Source: UBA6263 sp049305865
Lineage (GTDB): Bacteria; Patescibacteriota; Gracilibacteria; Absconditabacterales; Absconditicoccaceae
Length of the DNA stretch: 64,000 nt
Reading direction: 5' to 3'
Assembly (NCBI GenBank): GCA_049305865.1
Contig: JBAQPP010000038.1
Coordinates: 1 to 64,000 of the forward strand
Both the position numbers and the translations under genes were made by a program. Shown piece by piece: positions 21,973 to 33,502 of this stretch. The notes under the pieces were generated by a model. The model ran no database searches and was not told the DNA's origin. It was given only the letters and a program-made list of their open reading frames with translations. Each line of letters begins with the position of its first letter. Within the stretch, counting starts at the first letter, position 1.

Positions 21973-23269
21973 TTTCCAATAGAACATCTTTATCGTTCCA
22001 TTTTCTTTTTCAGAAATTTGTAAGTTGAACCGTTTCATGTCATTTACCAGCAAACATTACAAGATCTCATGGTTTTGCTATCTGAGTAGCTAGTTTTATT
22101 GCTAAATATCTTTCAGGTATTATCAGGACCTGTTTTTCTCATCAATTTTGATCTCTTATTTTTTCAGTTAATTGATTTATAATCTGCATTCTATTCTCTG
22201 TGTCTGGGTCATCATCTGTTGCTATCATTACATCGGCATAGTTATAAACGATACTTCACATATCTGGTCTTTTAAGTTTATCTCTATTACCAGGAGCTCA
22301 CCAAACTACAATCAACTTACCATCTTTTTTAATATCTTGAAGAAATGTTAATGTTTTTTCCAAAGCATCAGGCGTATGGGCGAAATCTACAAAATAATTG
22401 ATTCAGTCTTTTTCTACGCGTTCCATTCTACCAGATACTCATTTAAATCAGATAAGAGATGAAATAGCCTGTTCCATATCTAATCATATCTGTACAGCAA
22501 CGCTAAGCGCAGATAAAATATTATAAACATTATAAGCACCTGGCAAATACGTCATCATATGGTAACTTTTTCATAAATATAATATATCAAATTCTGTACT
22601 ATCTATTTTTTCAATTATATTCTCCGCTCTAAGTATAGCTGAATTCTTTATTCCAAAAGTAATCTTTTTATCAAAAGCCATGTCTTCTGCCCATTTTCTT
22701 CATACTACATCATCAGCGGGGAACACAGCATATTTATTTGGTTTCTTATTTTTCAAAACATATTTAAAAAGCTTCTTTTTGGCATCTACATAATTATTAA
22801 AACTACCGTGATAATCTAAATGATCATGTGTTATATTTGTTAACATAGCAAAATCAAAATCTACTCATTCAAATCTATATTGATCTATACCATGAGATGA
22901 GACTTCCAATATTGCTATTTTACATCATCTAGATCTAGCAGTCGCCAATATAGATTGTAAATCAAATACATCTAGAGATGTCATTTTCTTTTCATTTATT
23001 ATTTCCTTATTTCAAATTTTTATAACAGCAGTACTTATCATAACAGCAGGTCATACTCTATTATTCAACATTTTATGAATAAGATTAACTGTTGTGGTTT
23101 TTCAGTTTGTTCAAGTTACTCAAATAATAAAAAAATCCTTCGATGGGTATCAATAAACCACATTAGCAAGATGTCATATAAATCTTTTTCGCGCCTGATA
23201 AACAAAACTAGTTTTTATAGTATCATATATTTTTTGATATGCTATTATTTTTTTTATCAATTCTTTCAT
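21947..23269 (-). CDS. murE: UDP-MurNAc-tripeptide synthetase MurE
   Basis: 440 residues. Adds the third amino acid of the peptidoglycan stem peptide. Visible: the P-loop VTGTNGKTTT, the central ALEVSSHGID-type motif (ILEVSSHGIDQYRF), TNITHDHLDYHG, and the C-terminal domain VDFAHTPDAL and AGKGHET. Carbamylated-Lys region YVDAKKKLF is present. The acceptor-selecting motif, DNPR in meso-DAP enzymes, reads DDDPDTEN here, so the amino acid added is probably not simple meso-DAP. The usual N-terminal UDP-binding domain is reduced. Overlaps the HD gene tail, and rsmE lies upstream on the same strand. Confidence 0.93.
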
Positions 23270-23348
23270 ATATAAACTTAGATTATAAACAAAATTATAC
23301 TATCAATAACAAATCAATTTTCAATTTCTAATTTATATTAATTTTTGA

Positions 23349-24044
23349 TTATTTATTTTGTGTAATTATCCATCATCATATTATTGCCGCAGTCTCAGTT
23401 CTTAAAATATTATTGCCAAAAGATTTAATTATAAAATCATTACCAAATTTTTTATAATCATTATCTGTCAATCATCATTCTGGTCATACCAATCAATAAT
23501 TTTTTTTCTCATCAACATTTAGTGTTTTTCATGCATTCAAAGATTTATCAAAAACTATCAAACTTGAATCTACTAAAACACCATTTAAATCATATACAAA
23601 TTCAATTCTAGGTAAATTCCATCACCAAGACTGTTCCAAAGCTTCTTTGGAAATTTTTTCCAATCTTTCAATTTTATTTTGATTTATTTCTCTAATAATA
23701 GATCTTTCAGACGGCCAGAAAATGATATGATTTATCCCAATTTCAGTTAACTTCTGAACAATTATTTCGGCCTTATCCCATTTATTTGGCATACATATAA
23801 TCATTCAATAAATATTATTTGAACTCTGATTATCCATTATATTTATAATAGTTCACACTAATTTTTTATCATCTCGTTTATCAATTTTGATTTCATATCT
23901 ATTATTAGCACTTCAACTATTTTGTACAAAGAGATTATCTCATATTTTACTTCTAAGTACTTTTCTAAGTTGATACAAAACACTATCATCTTCTAAAGTT
24001 ATTTGATTTTTATTAATTTTAAATTCACAAACAAAAAGTTGCAT
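23349..24044 (-). CDS. rsmE: 16S rRNA m3U1498 methyltransferase RsmE
   Basis: 231 residues. Methylates N3 of U1498 in 16S rRNA using SAM, as a SPOUT-fold knot dimer. Diagnostic: the N-terminal PUA-like start with LYQLRKVLRSKIGD, the middle KLTEIGINHIIFWPSERS, the knot motif VGPEGGLTDND and the final ILRTETAAI. TGA provides glycines of the GPEGG motif, direct support for the recoding. It lies between murE and an anchored exported protein, all on the minus strand. Confidence 0.94.
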
Positions 24045-24102
24045 AACCCCAAGGGTAAAACAATAAAAAATACTTAAATATTGATAATATATAGCGTAAA
24101 AA

Positions 24103-25530
24103 TTATTGTATAACAAGATTATTTGTAAATTCTATCCAAGCAGGATCGACTATTTCTACTACAAAATTCCTATCTCATAATTTTTTTAGTATAATTTGAT
24201 CAGATTCTTGAAATCACTTTTTTATATTGCATTCATAAAATTTTATTGCAGGATTAGTTTGTAAATTTTCTTTATTTGGATAGCTCACAACATTCATTTG
24301 AGTGAAACAACTTACTCATAATTGTCCAAAATCTTGTTCAACATTTGTAGAAGCAAAAGAAATATTTCTAGATGGGAATATTATTTTATATCATCTAGTA
24401 CTAGATACAAATTCAGTAGTTTTTGCCAAATTTATAGGAAATTGTTTGACTTTAGGATCTCGATTCAAAACAGTTCATTGAGTAGCTACAGCTGTTTGTG
24501 TCTCATCCAACTTAATATCTTGTAATGTAGCTTTTAAAGGAGACAAAGGATCTATTATAATTTTACAAGAAACACTTCATGTTTGATAAGTTCATTTTAC
24601 AAGTACAATCACAACATTATTTTCCAATTTTATTTCATATGAGCTTGATTTTTCAAGTTTCAAAAATCATTTATTACATATATCTGAAATATTTGGCATT
24701 ATATTATCACTAACATAATTTTTATTCGGTAAAATAATATAATCAGATAACTTCATAATCTCCGTTTCTGGAACGTCATTTATAAAATATCACAACAGAT
24801 TATCATTGGCGAAATACCAAGAACTTACAGATTGAAGTTTATAAAAACTTATTCCATTAGATGTTGTAAAATCTTTTTCAGAAGTCTGTGAAAATGTTTC
24901 ATTTAAAGAACGACAATTTTGATCAGGGTTAAATGTATTACATTTAAAATAAGATACTATAATTATTTGATTACTATCCAAGTTTTTAACAATTATTTTT
25001 CCATTTGCTATATCTTCAATAGAATAACTATTAAAAAAGTTTTGGTCAAAAAATATTCAAGCCTCAGAAATATATTTTCATGTAGATGAAACTCATGTAT
25101 TTTCTAAAACAACTTCTCAACTAACATTATTTACTTCCACAATAAAAATATCCCCCACAAGTTTCTCAATAGTTCATTTTATTTCTACTTTTCATTGATA
25201 ATCATTTAAATTCAAATTTCTACTTTTTAGTCACAATATATCTCCATCAAAAGTATGGATACTATGAGTATAAGAAATTAGATCTCAATCAGAAAACATC
25301 GTTCAAGAAAGCTCTACAACTTGACCAATTTTATAATCACCCTTTAAAACATCAGACAAAGTACCAGTTGATGAATTTATACCAAAAATTTGTTTTATGT
25401 CATCATATTTTTGAAAGAATATAAACATCAAAACAATGATAGTAATAACAACAATAAAAAAAGTTGCATAAGGCACTCACTTTTTTTGAGGATTTAAAGA
25501 TTTTCTAGGTTGATATATATTCTCATTCAT
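24103..25530 (-). CDS. Membrane-anchored exported protein, unknown
   Basis: 475 residues. One N-terminal membrane helix (about 22-40, FFIVVITIIVLMFIFFQ), then an extracellular, beta-rich region. A domain at about 55-130 (VELSGTMF, YQGKVEIKGTIEKLVGD) looks like an OB- or Ig-like fold. Later Cys pairs FKCNTFNPDQNC, SDICNK and SVSCKI could be disulfides. No family recognised. The promoter at 25642-25670 drives it alone. The type of anchor and beta composition suggest a surface or periplasmic role; function is not known. Confidence 0.6.
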
Positions 25531-25641
25531 CTTCCTTGTAAAATAATCCATCTTCTGTTCCATTTGAAACAATTTTTTAAAAAAATAAAAGACCATGTAA
25601 AAAATAAAAAAAACCTGTTCAAAAACAATGCTAAACTCTAT

Positions 25642-25670
25642 ATTATATCACATTTAATATATAATGTCTA
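25642..25670 (-). promoter_or_regulatory. Promoter of the anchored exported protein
   Basis: On the minus strand: TAGACA (25665-25670), a 17-base spacer, TATAAT (25642-25647). Nearly the same 28-base sequence is found at the ileS promoter. The predicted leader is about 100 bases. Confidence 0.5.
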
Positions 25671-25698
25671 TATCTATGAGGTAGATTTTTACTACTTT

Positions 25699-25727
25699 TT
25701 GGATTTTTTTTGTTTTCAAGCTATAAT
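25699..25727 (+). promoter_or_regulatory. Promoter of the mscS pair
   Basis: TTGGAT (25699-25704), a 17-base spacer, TATAAT (25722-25727), 30 bases before the first mscS ATG. Confidence 0.55.
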
Positions 25728-25756
25728 TAAATATCTTTTATAAGATATAAAAAGAA

Positions 25757-26659
25757 ATGAATTGAGAAAAATTAACAACAGATGCTGCTTCATCAGGATT
25801 ATTTTGAATACAATGAAGTGAAATCCGATGATATATACTCAAGATACTATGATGAGTTATAGTAATAGTCATAATGCTTTTGATATCCAAAATAATAGCC
25901 TGAATAGTAAAAAGAAATATTTTAAAAAACAATTCTATAGCGGACAGTAAACATATAGAAAAAATAGCATCACTAATATGAAATATTGTTTTTTATATAA
26001 TGGTTATATTCTCTTTGTTTATATGATTTGAAATAATGTGATTCAATGTAGGATTGATACTATGATGAGTATCATTTGGTGTATGATTAGCATTTAAAGA
26101 AATTTTATGAAACATGATAGCTGGTATCATGGTACTTTATACAAAAGAATTTAAATTATGAGATATAGTAGAAATCAATGCTGATCAAGTATATTTTGGA
26201 AGAATAGAAGAAATCACTATCAGATATACAATTATAAGAACTCTTGATCTTAGAGAAGTAGTCATACCAAATATGACTCTAATATCAGTACCTATCAAAA
26301 CATTCAGTGCAGAGGATCTAGTAAAATTAGAAGTTATACTAAGTGTACATTACAACAGCGACATATCTCAAGCAATAAAAGTAATCACAGAAACAATAAA
26401 TGGTTTTGAATTTGTAAAAGAAAAAGAAAATACAAAAGTTTTTGTAACTACATTTTGAGCTAGTTCTATAGATCTTAAATGATTATTTTGCTTTGATCCC
26501 AAATGCTGATTATTAACAGATTATGCTATATGAGCTATAAATGAAAAGATAAATGATGAATTTAAGCAAAACAACATAAACGTACCATATAATACAGTTA
26601 CTATAAATTTTGAGAAACCCGAGGATAAAGCAACAACATTGGACAATTTAAATAAATAA
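25757..26659 (+). CDS. MscS-type mechanosensitive channel 1
   Basis: 300 residues. Three membrane helices; the third, pore-lining helix is the Gly-rich stretch NVGLILGGVSFGVGLAFKEI (about 97-116), where the glycines are mostly TGA. It is followed by the beta domain KLGDIVEI, ITIRYTIIRTLDLREVVIPN and the typical soluble cage. MscS channels open under membrane tension to release solutes on hypoosmotic shock. It is followed after five bases by a paralogue. Confidence 0.88.
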
Positions 26660-26664
26660 TAACT

Positions 26665-27507
26665 ATGCAAGCAAAATTATTACAAGTCATTTACGATTAT
26701 ATATCACAAAACTGATTACAGATAATCTGAAAGCTTTTTCTTGCTTGAGCAATTTTTATTTGAATCTGGATTTTTATAAAACGATTTACTCAAAGAGTAA
26801 AAACAAGAATAGAAGAAAATTCGACACAATCAGATGAAAAATATACAAAAAAAATATCAAATCTGATTTGAAATATGATATTTGTATTATTAATGATATT
26901 CAATGTGCTTATTATATTTTGAGTAATATGATTCGATGTAGCTATACTCATGTGATGAATATCTCTTGGAATGTGATTTGCTATGGAAACTACAATCTGA
27001 AATATGGTCTCATGAATAATGATACTTACAAACAAAAAAGTAAAATTGTGAGATTACGTACAGATGATGTGATCACTAAATATAAGTGGAGTAATAGATG
27101 AAATCAATATAAGATATACAGTCGTCAAAACACTAGATAAAAGAAGGGTTGTAGTGCCAAATATGATATTAGCAGCGACGCCAATTAAAACTCTTAAATC
27201 TGAACCACTAGTCAGATGAGAGATAGATTTTATCTTACCTCGTCACGTAGAAGTCAATCAAATAAAAAAATTGTTAACAGATACTATAAACTGAGATGAA
27301 AAAGTTATTCACAAAGAATATACAAACGTATTTATAAAATCATTCGACTCTCGTGGTATCAATTTCAAATGATTCTTCTTCTACGATCCTAAGTGATGAA
27401 AATGAAAATTTGTAATCTGATCTGATTTGAGAATAAAATTACAAACAATATTTAAACAATACTGAATTTCTATCCCTTATGAACATATAACTATTACTAC
27501 TGAATAA
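26665..27507 (+). CDS. MscS-type mechanosensitive channel 2
   Basis: 280 residues and clearly a paralogue of the previous gene: LMGGISLGMGFAMETTIG is the pore helix, INIRYTVVKTLDKRRVVVPN is the middle beta domain, and both share the FDP-K motif near the end (FYDPKGGK here). Same operon, five-base gap. Two different subunits may form separate channels with different gating, or a mixed heptamer; the sequence cannot decide. Confidence 0.86.
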
Positions 27508-27698
27508 ACATTCCTTGTATGATTTTTTAAACCTAATTAATTTAGAGAGTAATTTTGTGATTATTCAACAATAACGTCTATATAAATACGAAGGACAAAT
27601 TATATTATTAGCTACATACAAACATATCAGTGATTAATTTATTTTTAAACGGATTAATAAAAGACTGATTGATAATAGTAGTATAGTAACCCAATTAT

Positions 27699-29714
27699 TT
27701 ATTTCTTTTTCTTACTCAAAGCTTTAGCAGTTTGATTGATATCTTTCATCATTACTACGACATCTTGCCAAAACGCAAGGTGTGTTTTCAAAAATTCAAA
27801 TACAATAGTATTTGATTGGATTAGTCTATCTTCTTGTAATAATTTGATAGGATCTACAGAAGATACACATCAATTACTCAGACCAAAAGAACTAGATTTT
27901 ATTATCTCATTATTAGCTACTTCATCTAATGGATTAGACATTATATATTTATTTTTTTCACTTGCTGAATCTAAACCATCTCAATAACAAAGAATAGATT
28001 TTTGGGCATCTTTTACAAAAATTTCTTCATCCCTTTTATCAGTTTTACTATCACTATTACTGAATAATGATTTAAAGGATGAACTTATGCTGAAAGACAA
28101 TATCTTCCCAAATTTATTCTTTGTAGTCGAGCTTTCTAAAAATTCTTTAGTCTTTTTACTCACAAGCAATTCACCAGAATCCCTTAAACTTAGAAGTATA
28201 GCAGATACTTCATTATAAATTTCTTCTATACTATATACAGTTTTGCCATTTTTAGAAAATCACTTATTTTGCACAGGTATCATACAAAATTTTATTTTAA
28301 AAGTTCAAGCTTTTAATATATCATTATAAGCAGGACTAGAAAACTCAGTACAAGTACACTTCACTATACATACAGCTTTATCGGATATAGGTAATCAATC
28401 ACACTTATCTATACATCATTGTATAGCTTGCTGTGAAACTTCATCATCGATATTTGACAACATTTCTACCTGATCGTCAATCTGATCTATTATTTCTTGT
28501 TTAGTTCAAGTAAGATTGACTATATTTCATGAAACAAAACTAGTTCATCAAGTTGTAATAGAATTAGTTCATTCATTTTTATTTTCAGTTATCTCTTTTA
28601 TTAATCCGCTCAAATATTGTTTAATAATATCTCAAGAATATATACTACCTGTATTTGATAACTCTTGTGTATTGGATCACGTAATACAAATATTCCCATT
28701 CAAAACATTACTACTATCATCTTGGTTTTGTAAATATGTATTTGATGTATTGGTATCTAAAAATTTCTTAATTTCTTCATCCAAAGATCAATTTTCTGGT
28801 TCAATAAGTGTATTGTTATTTAATGTACCATTATTCCCCTCATTAACATTTGATCATCATGTAGAGCCAGTATTGTTTCAATTATTATTTCATGAATTAG
28901 TATCGGGAAAATCTGATGGATCATATGGGGAAAACCAATCAATAGTTCAATCATATGGAATTTCAAGATTATCATTTCATCATGCACTATTTATATCTGG
29001 GAATTGATAATATAAAACTTGGGGTGGCGTCTTAGAAGACTCAAACAATATCTTTCATATAACGTCGATATCATAAAGTAAATCGTAATCAGCATCATCC
29101 AATTTACCATTCCGAAACATATCATCACCAAAATTAATCTGATCAAAAGAAGCTATACTATCGCCATTTATATACATCTGAGAATAAATATCGTTAGCCT
29201 TGGTAGCACATGTTTTTCTTATATAAGGACTATCTTCATAATCATAGATTCAATAGAAACATCACATAAACACATAACAAGATTTTAGATAGTCTTCATT
29301 GGTTGGATATTGTGGTTTAGATTTATATGTATTTGTAATATTTTGTTTAAAAGATCTTTTGAAACTGTCATTTGAATTATATAGAATATTTAACATATCA
29401 GTTTTATTTAAATTACATTTTATATCTTTATTTTTCATATAATCTACACTCAATTTAATAGCATTATTTAAAGAAAATACTTCATTTGTCTTGGCTATTT
29501 CCAAAGATTTATAATAAATATCTGTTATTATAGATTTTCATCATATAGTATGTACATAATCCTCATCAGTCAATTTAGAATTAACTTCAGACAAAAAATT
29601 TCATATTAATCCTGCTTGTATACCAAAAACACCAAATCAAAAAATTAAGACAATAAGTATTATCAGCCCTGTCTTTGAATATATATGGCTTTTATTTATC
29701 TTGCGTCTGTACAT
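27699..29714 (-). CDS. Large exported protein with Cys-rich motif, unknown
   Basis: 671 residues. N-terminal membrane helix or uncleaved signal (TGLIILIVLIFGFGVFGIQAG), then an extracellular domain. A low-complexity linker in the middle (about 250-300) is rich in Asn, Gly, Thr and Ser (NSGNNNGNNTG). It is followed by GCIDKCDGLP and CIVKCTCTEF (five Cys), then KIKFCMIPV. The C-terminus is lysine-rich (ALSKKKK). Third gene of an operon with two other exported proteins; its start overlaps the previous stop by 23 bases. ATG at 29729 is an alternative start. No family recognised; a secreted or surface complex component is likely. Confidence 0.6.
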
Positions 29715-30894
29715 TTCTCAGTTTACCATATAAAGTATAAAACGGAGTAACTATCTTATATAGACTCTTATCTCTCAAATATAATAAATCTTCTTGATAC
29801 ATCATAAATCATACATGTAATGGAAAACTTACATCTATTTCACGCAACATCTTCATTGCTACAGTTATTCATTTTTGACTAGCATTTACTTCTCTATTAA
29901 ATTCATAAGCTTTATTTTTGAGATAATCAACGGCTGAAGTATAGTCGTCTTTCTGCTTTAAAGGAGCTAAATTAGGATTAGATATGATAATATTATTATA
30001 ATATTTAACAAGTAACGAGTAGTATAAAAATTCATTATAAACCAAATTTGTATACATATTATTTATACCAAACCCGTAACCAAATAATCCACAAGATAAA
30101 AGATCAAATTCATAAGTTCAATAAATCTCATCACATTTTTTAGAATATGCTCAATTCTGACCAAAATCTTCATATAAATTATCGTAATTTAGAATATCAA
30201 GATCTTTTAGAAGTCTAGCAGAAGCTTTTGTATAATTTTTCATTGTTTTACAAAGCTTAGGATATCTTCAATCTGTACTATCGCAAAATTTTATATTAAA
30301 TTTATCTCGAGCATAACTGTCGATCTGGTCTTCAATCTTATTGTTATCAAAATCCGGACTTGTTAGACCATAAATTCTAGATTGCTGAACAGAGAAAATA
30401 TCATTTATTATCATATTAAATATTCTAGGAATATGATAGGTAAGATCACAATATTGTAAAGTTCATGTCGAACTACAATAATCAAAATCTGGGTCTTGAC
30501 TATAATCTATGATTCACAATCACGTAAAAGAACTTTTTGTAAAATATCAATTTTCTTTAGAACTAAATTTTTCACTAAAAATTTCATCAAAATTATGACT
30601 TATATTATGACATATAAGGTATAAGAATACTGAATCTTTTGCAGAATAATAATAGTTATCTCAAGTAATATTTCATCATTTAACAGAAGTATTTAGGACG
30701 CCACTACAATAATTTAACAATACTGCCTTCATAGTCGTGGGTTTATCCTTTGACAAAGAAGTAGCTAATATATTGGCGTAATTATCTATATCTATAGGTA
30801 TATTTTTTATATTACTTTGAGCAAACAAAAAAGATATTCACATAGACATGCTTATAAAATTTCATAACATTATCTTAAATAAAATCTTTTTCAT
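29692..30894 (-). CDS. Exported protein, unknown
   Basis: 400 residues. A signal peptide is clear: MKKILFKIMLGNFISMSMG ending near LFAQS. The mature part is helical with at least ten Cys residues, many near each other (DYCSSTGTLQYCDLTY, FCDSTDGRYPKLCKTM), suggesting several disulfides in an exported fold. No known family. Second gene of the three-gene exported-protein operon, 35 bases after the first gene's stop, with coupled overlap to the third. Probably acts with its neighbours outside the membrane. Confidence 0.6.
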
Positions 30895-30929
30895 AGTTTC
30901 AAATTTTAAATAAATTTTTATTTACAGTT

Positions 30930-32450
30930 TTACTTTGCATAACATCCATCAATTCATTTATTAGAACACTGATACTCACAAATATTACCAAGATTTTTTA
31001 CTATACTTTGATCTCATATCGATATAATACCTATTACCTCACGTATACGATAACCTATATTGGTATAATAGGCCAAAAAATCTACAGAAGTCGTAGACCA
31101 CAATACGTCCAAATCATTTTTTTGTTGATTATTGACAATATTGATAACATCTCTAAATGCTTTTTCCAAATTAAGATCAACTACAACGTCTTTATCAGAA
31201 TTAGTTTGTATTTTTTCCTTAATTAATTCTGTATTTATTTTCTTATCCATTTTTTCTTGTTCTAATTTTGCATCTTCAGCATTTGCTTTTGCCTGTTTAT
31301 CTAATAATTCATTGTATGTTCATTTCACTTTAGCTTTCATTTCATTTAATGTTCACTTAATAGGAACATTCAATAAATCTCTAAGTCATATTCATTCTTG
31401 TTCTGTAAGTTTTTTAGTATCTATACCATAAACATCTCTCAAAAGTTCTATTTCAGTATCCGTCAGGTATTCTTCTCAAGGAGATTTTTTAAAAATTTTT
31501 GCTTGTCCTATTCATTTCATAGATTCTGCTAGTTTTTTATTAGCATCAGTAATAGTTTTTTTAGCACTATTTCATCATTTTTTAAAACTAGATCAAAGAT
31601 TTTTTATATTTTTCACAAAGTCTTTCCATGAACTAGTACACTTACTAAATCCTCTACCACAACTATATGCATCTTTCATTTCTTGTATAGTACCGGTATT
31701 AAATTTTAAATAAATACCCCCCTCTCATCATTTTCTAAACTCATCAAATTGACTTATACTACCATAAGGGATAAATGTTTTCATGGCGCCATTTAATCTA
31801 ATCAACATATTTGTAATATCTTTATATTTTGTCTCTTCAGATACTGATCATTGATCAAATAATGGTTTTTCTTGACTATATTTATCTATAATTGTTTGAA
31901 ATTGGGAAGGATCAATAATCTGTTGATTTGCCATAGCAGACAAAGATAACTCATAAACAATATCATTTGTATTTGTTTCAAGATCCAACAAAGTCTTCCA
32001 ATCTCTTACAATAGGTCTTGCTTGACGTAATATAGCCAATCAAAGTACATCCTTATAAGAAGTGAGCGCAAGTGAAGACAATATATTTGTAAGTCCAAGT
32101 GTTGTAGATATTTTTCTATTCATACTTTCTGTTATTCAGGCTACCATTTTTTCAAAAAGATTTCTATTTTCTTGTGGTATTGCTAGGATTTTATTTGTAA
32201 AGAGTCATCAGATATAATTATATTCTCATAATTTTTTTCAGTCTCATTGAACAGTATTGATTGCCTGTAACATTTCTTTTGTAAAATCTACATAATAAGC
32301 AAATTCTTTAGGTGGGACCGAACAAACAGCTGGATTTTCCTCACATACTACCTCTCAAGTATCCTGAGCAAATGAAAATCAGCAAAAAATAGTTTGCAAA
32401 ACAAACATAATAACTAAAACAACAAATATTTTTTTAAATACTGTAAACAT
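30930..32450 (-). CDS. Exported protein with helical domain, unknown
   Basis: 506 residues. Signal peptide MFTVFKKIFVVLVIMFVLQ ending near GFSFAQ. The mature protein begins VCEENPAVCSVP and is then mostly alpha-helical and Lys/Glu-rich, with long heptad-like stretches around 350-430. The C-terminus has four Cys in NICEYQCSNKGIDGC. First gene of the exported three-gene operon, with promoter at 32483-32511. It may scaffold the two downstream proteins. No family recognised. Confidence 0.6.
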
Positions 32451-32482
32451 ACAATTTCTAATCAGATAAAGTTTACAGTAAT

Positions 32483-32511
32483 ATTATAGCCAAAACAGCA
32501 ATTTTAAACAA
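32483..32511 (-). promoter_or_regulatory. Promoter of the exported-protein operon
   Basis: On the minus strand: TTGTTT (32506-32511), a 17-base spacer, TATAAT (32483-32488), 33 bases before the first start codon (32450). Confidence 0.5.
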
Positions 32512-32566
32512 AAAAACTACTCCACACTAGCTAGGAATAGTTGACTTTCTGATTAATTTTTATCTT

Positions 32567-33502
32567 TTAATTGTTAATTTGCATTTTGGTAGTATCCCAA
32601 GGCCTCCGACTAGAAATTTTTTTATTAGCAAAAGTATATGATTTATTATTATCATTAAGATATTTTCAATTGTAAATACCCGCAACGAAATTATATTTAT
32701 TTTTTAAAATAATATTTGATTTAGCAAATAGCTTAAAAACAGCGTTATGATTAAGATATAGATTATTACACTCAGCAAAATCCTCAAATATATCATACAT
32801 TCCATATCAACTACAAAAATCTTCAGGTTTTGATTTTGATTTTCTTATCTTTTCTGCATTCCAAGATATTTTATAAAATTCTATAGATGGATCATCTATA
32901 GAAAAAATACTTTTATCAAATTCTGTAAAATTTTTATTCTTTTTTTTGCTTAATCAATTTATACTATATAAATCGATTATATGCCCAAATTCATGTCATA
33001 ATAATTGTACAAATTCTCAATTATAAGTTATAGTATTTGTATTTACAAAGACATCGTCTCATTTTGTCCATGCTCTCTTTGTGCTTTTTTCTTTCTGAAC
33101 TCCTATAATATCAAAAGATTTCAAAATATCTCTTCCCAAAATCATATATTTATACAATCATCAAATAATATAAACAGATCAAGAAAGATAATCAGTTTTA
33201 TTAGATATTGGATATACAGATTTGAATGTTAATTTTTTACATATCTTCTTATTGGTGCTACACAACTTATCAAAACGATTCTGATAAGATCAAACTCAGT
33301 AGTCTATACTATGTAAGTTTGAATTTCATAAAGAATATACTCAATGAATATTATTACTTAAATAATCTTTTTTAAACAAATCCAAAACATTCTCTCAAAC
33401 TTGAGAAACTCTTAAGGACAAGCCCAAATATATTATAATTACAGCTCAAACAAGTTTGATAAAATCGATCAAACTAACTTTGGGAATAATTTTGGTAGGC
33501 AT
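32567..33502 (-). CDS. Membrane-anchored HExxH protein, putative metalloprotease
   Basis: 311 residues. One N-terminal helix (LVGAVIIIYLGLSL, about 16-29) anchors it. The motif LLGHEFGHIIDL (about 171-182) is the HExxH zinc site, and DIFEDFAECNNLYL about 70 residues later could give the third ligand and the Glu of gluzincin-like enzymes. That places it outside the membrane. Family not identified; the gap between HExxH and the next Glu is unusual. Its start lies inside the end of the upstream exonuclease gene (29-base overlap), so the two are co-expressed. Confidence 0.6.
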
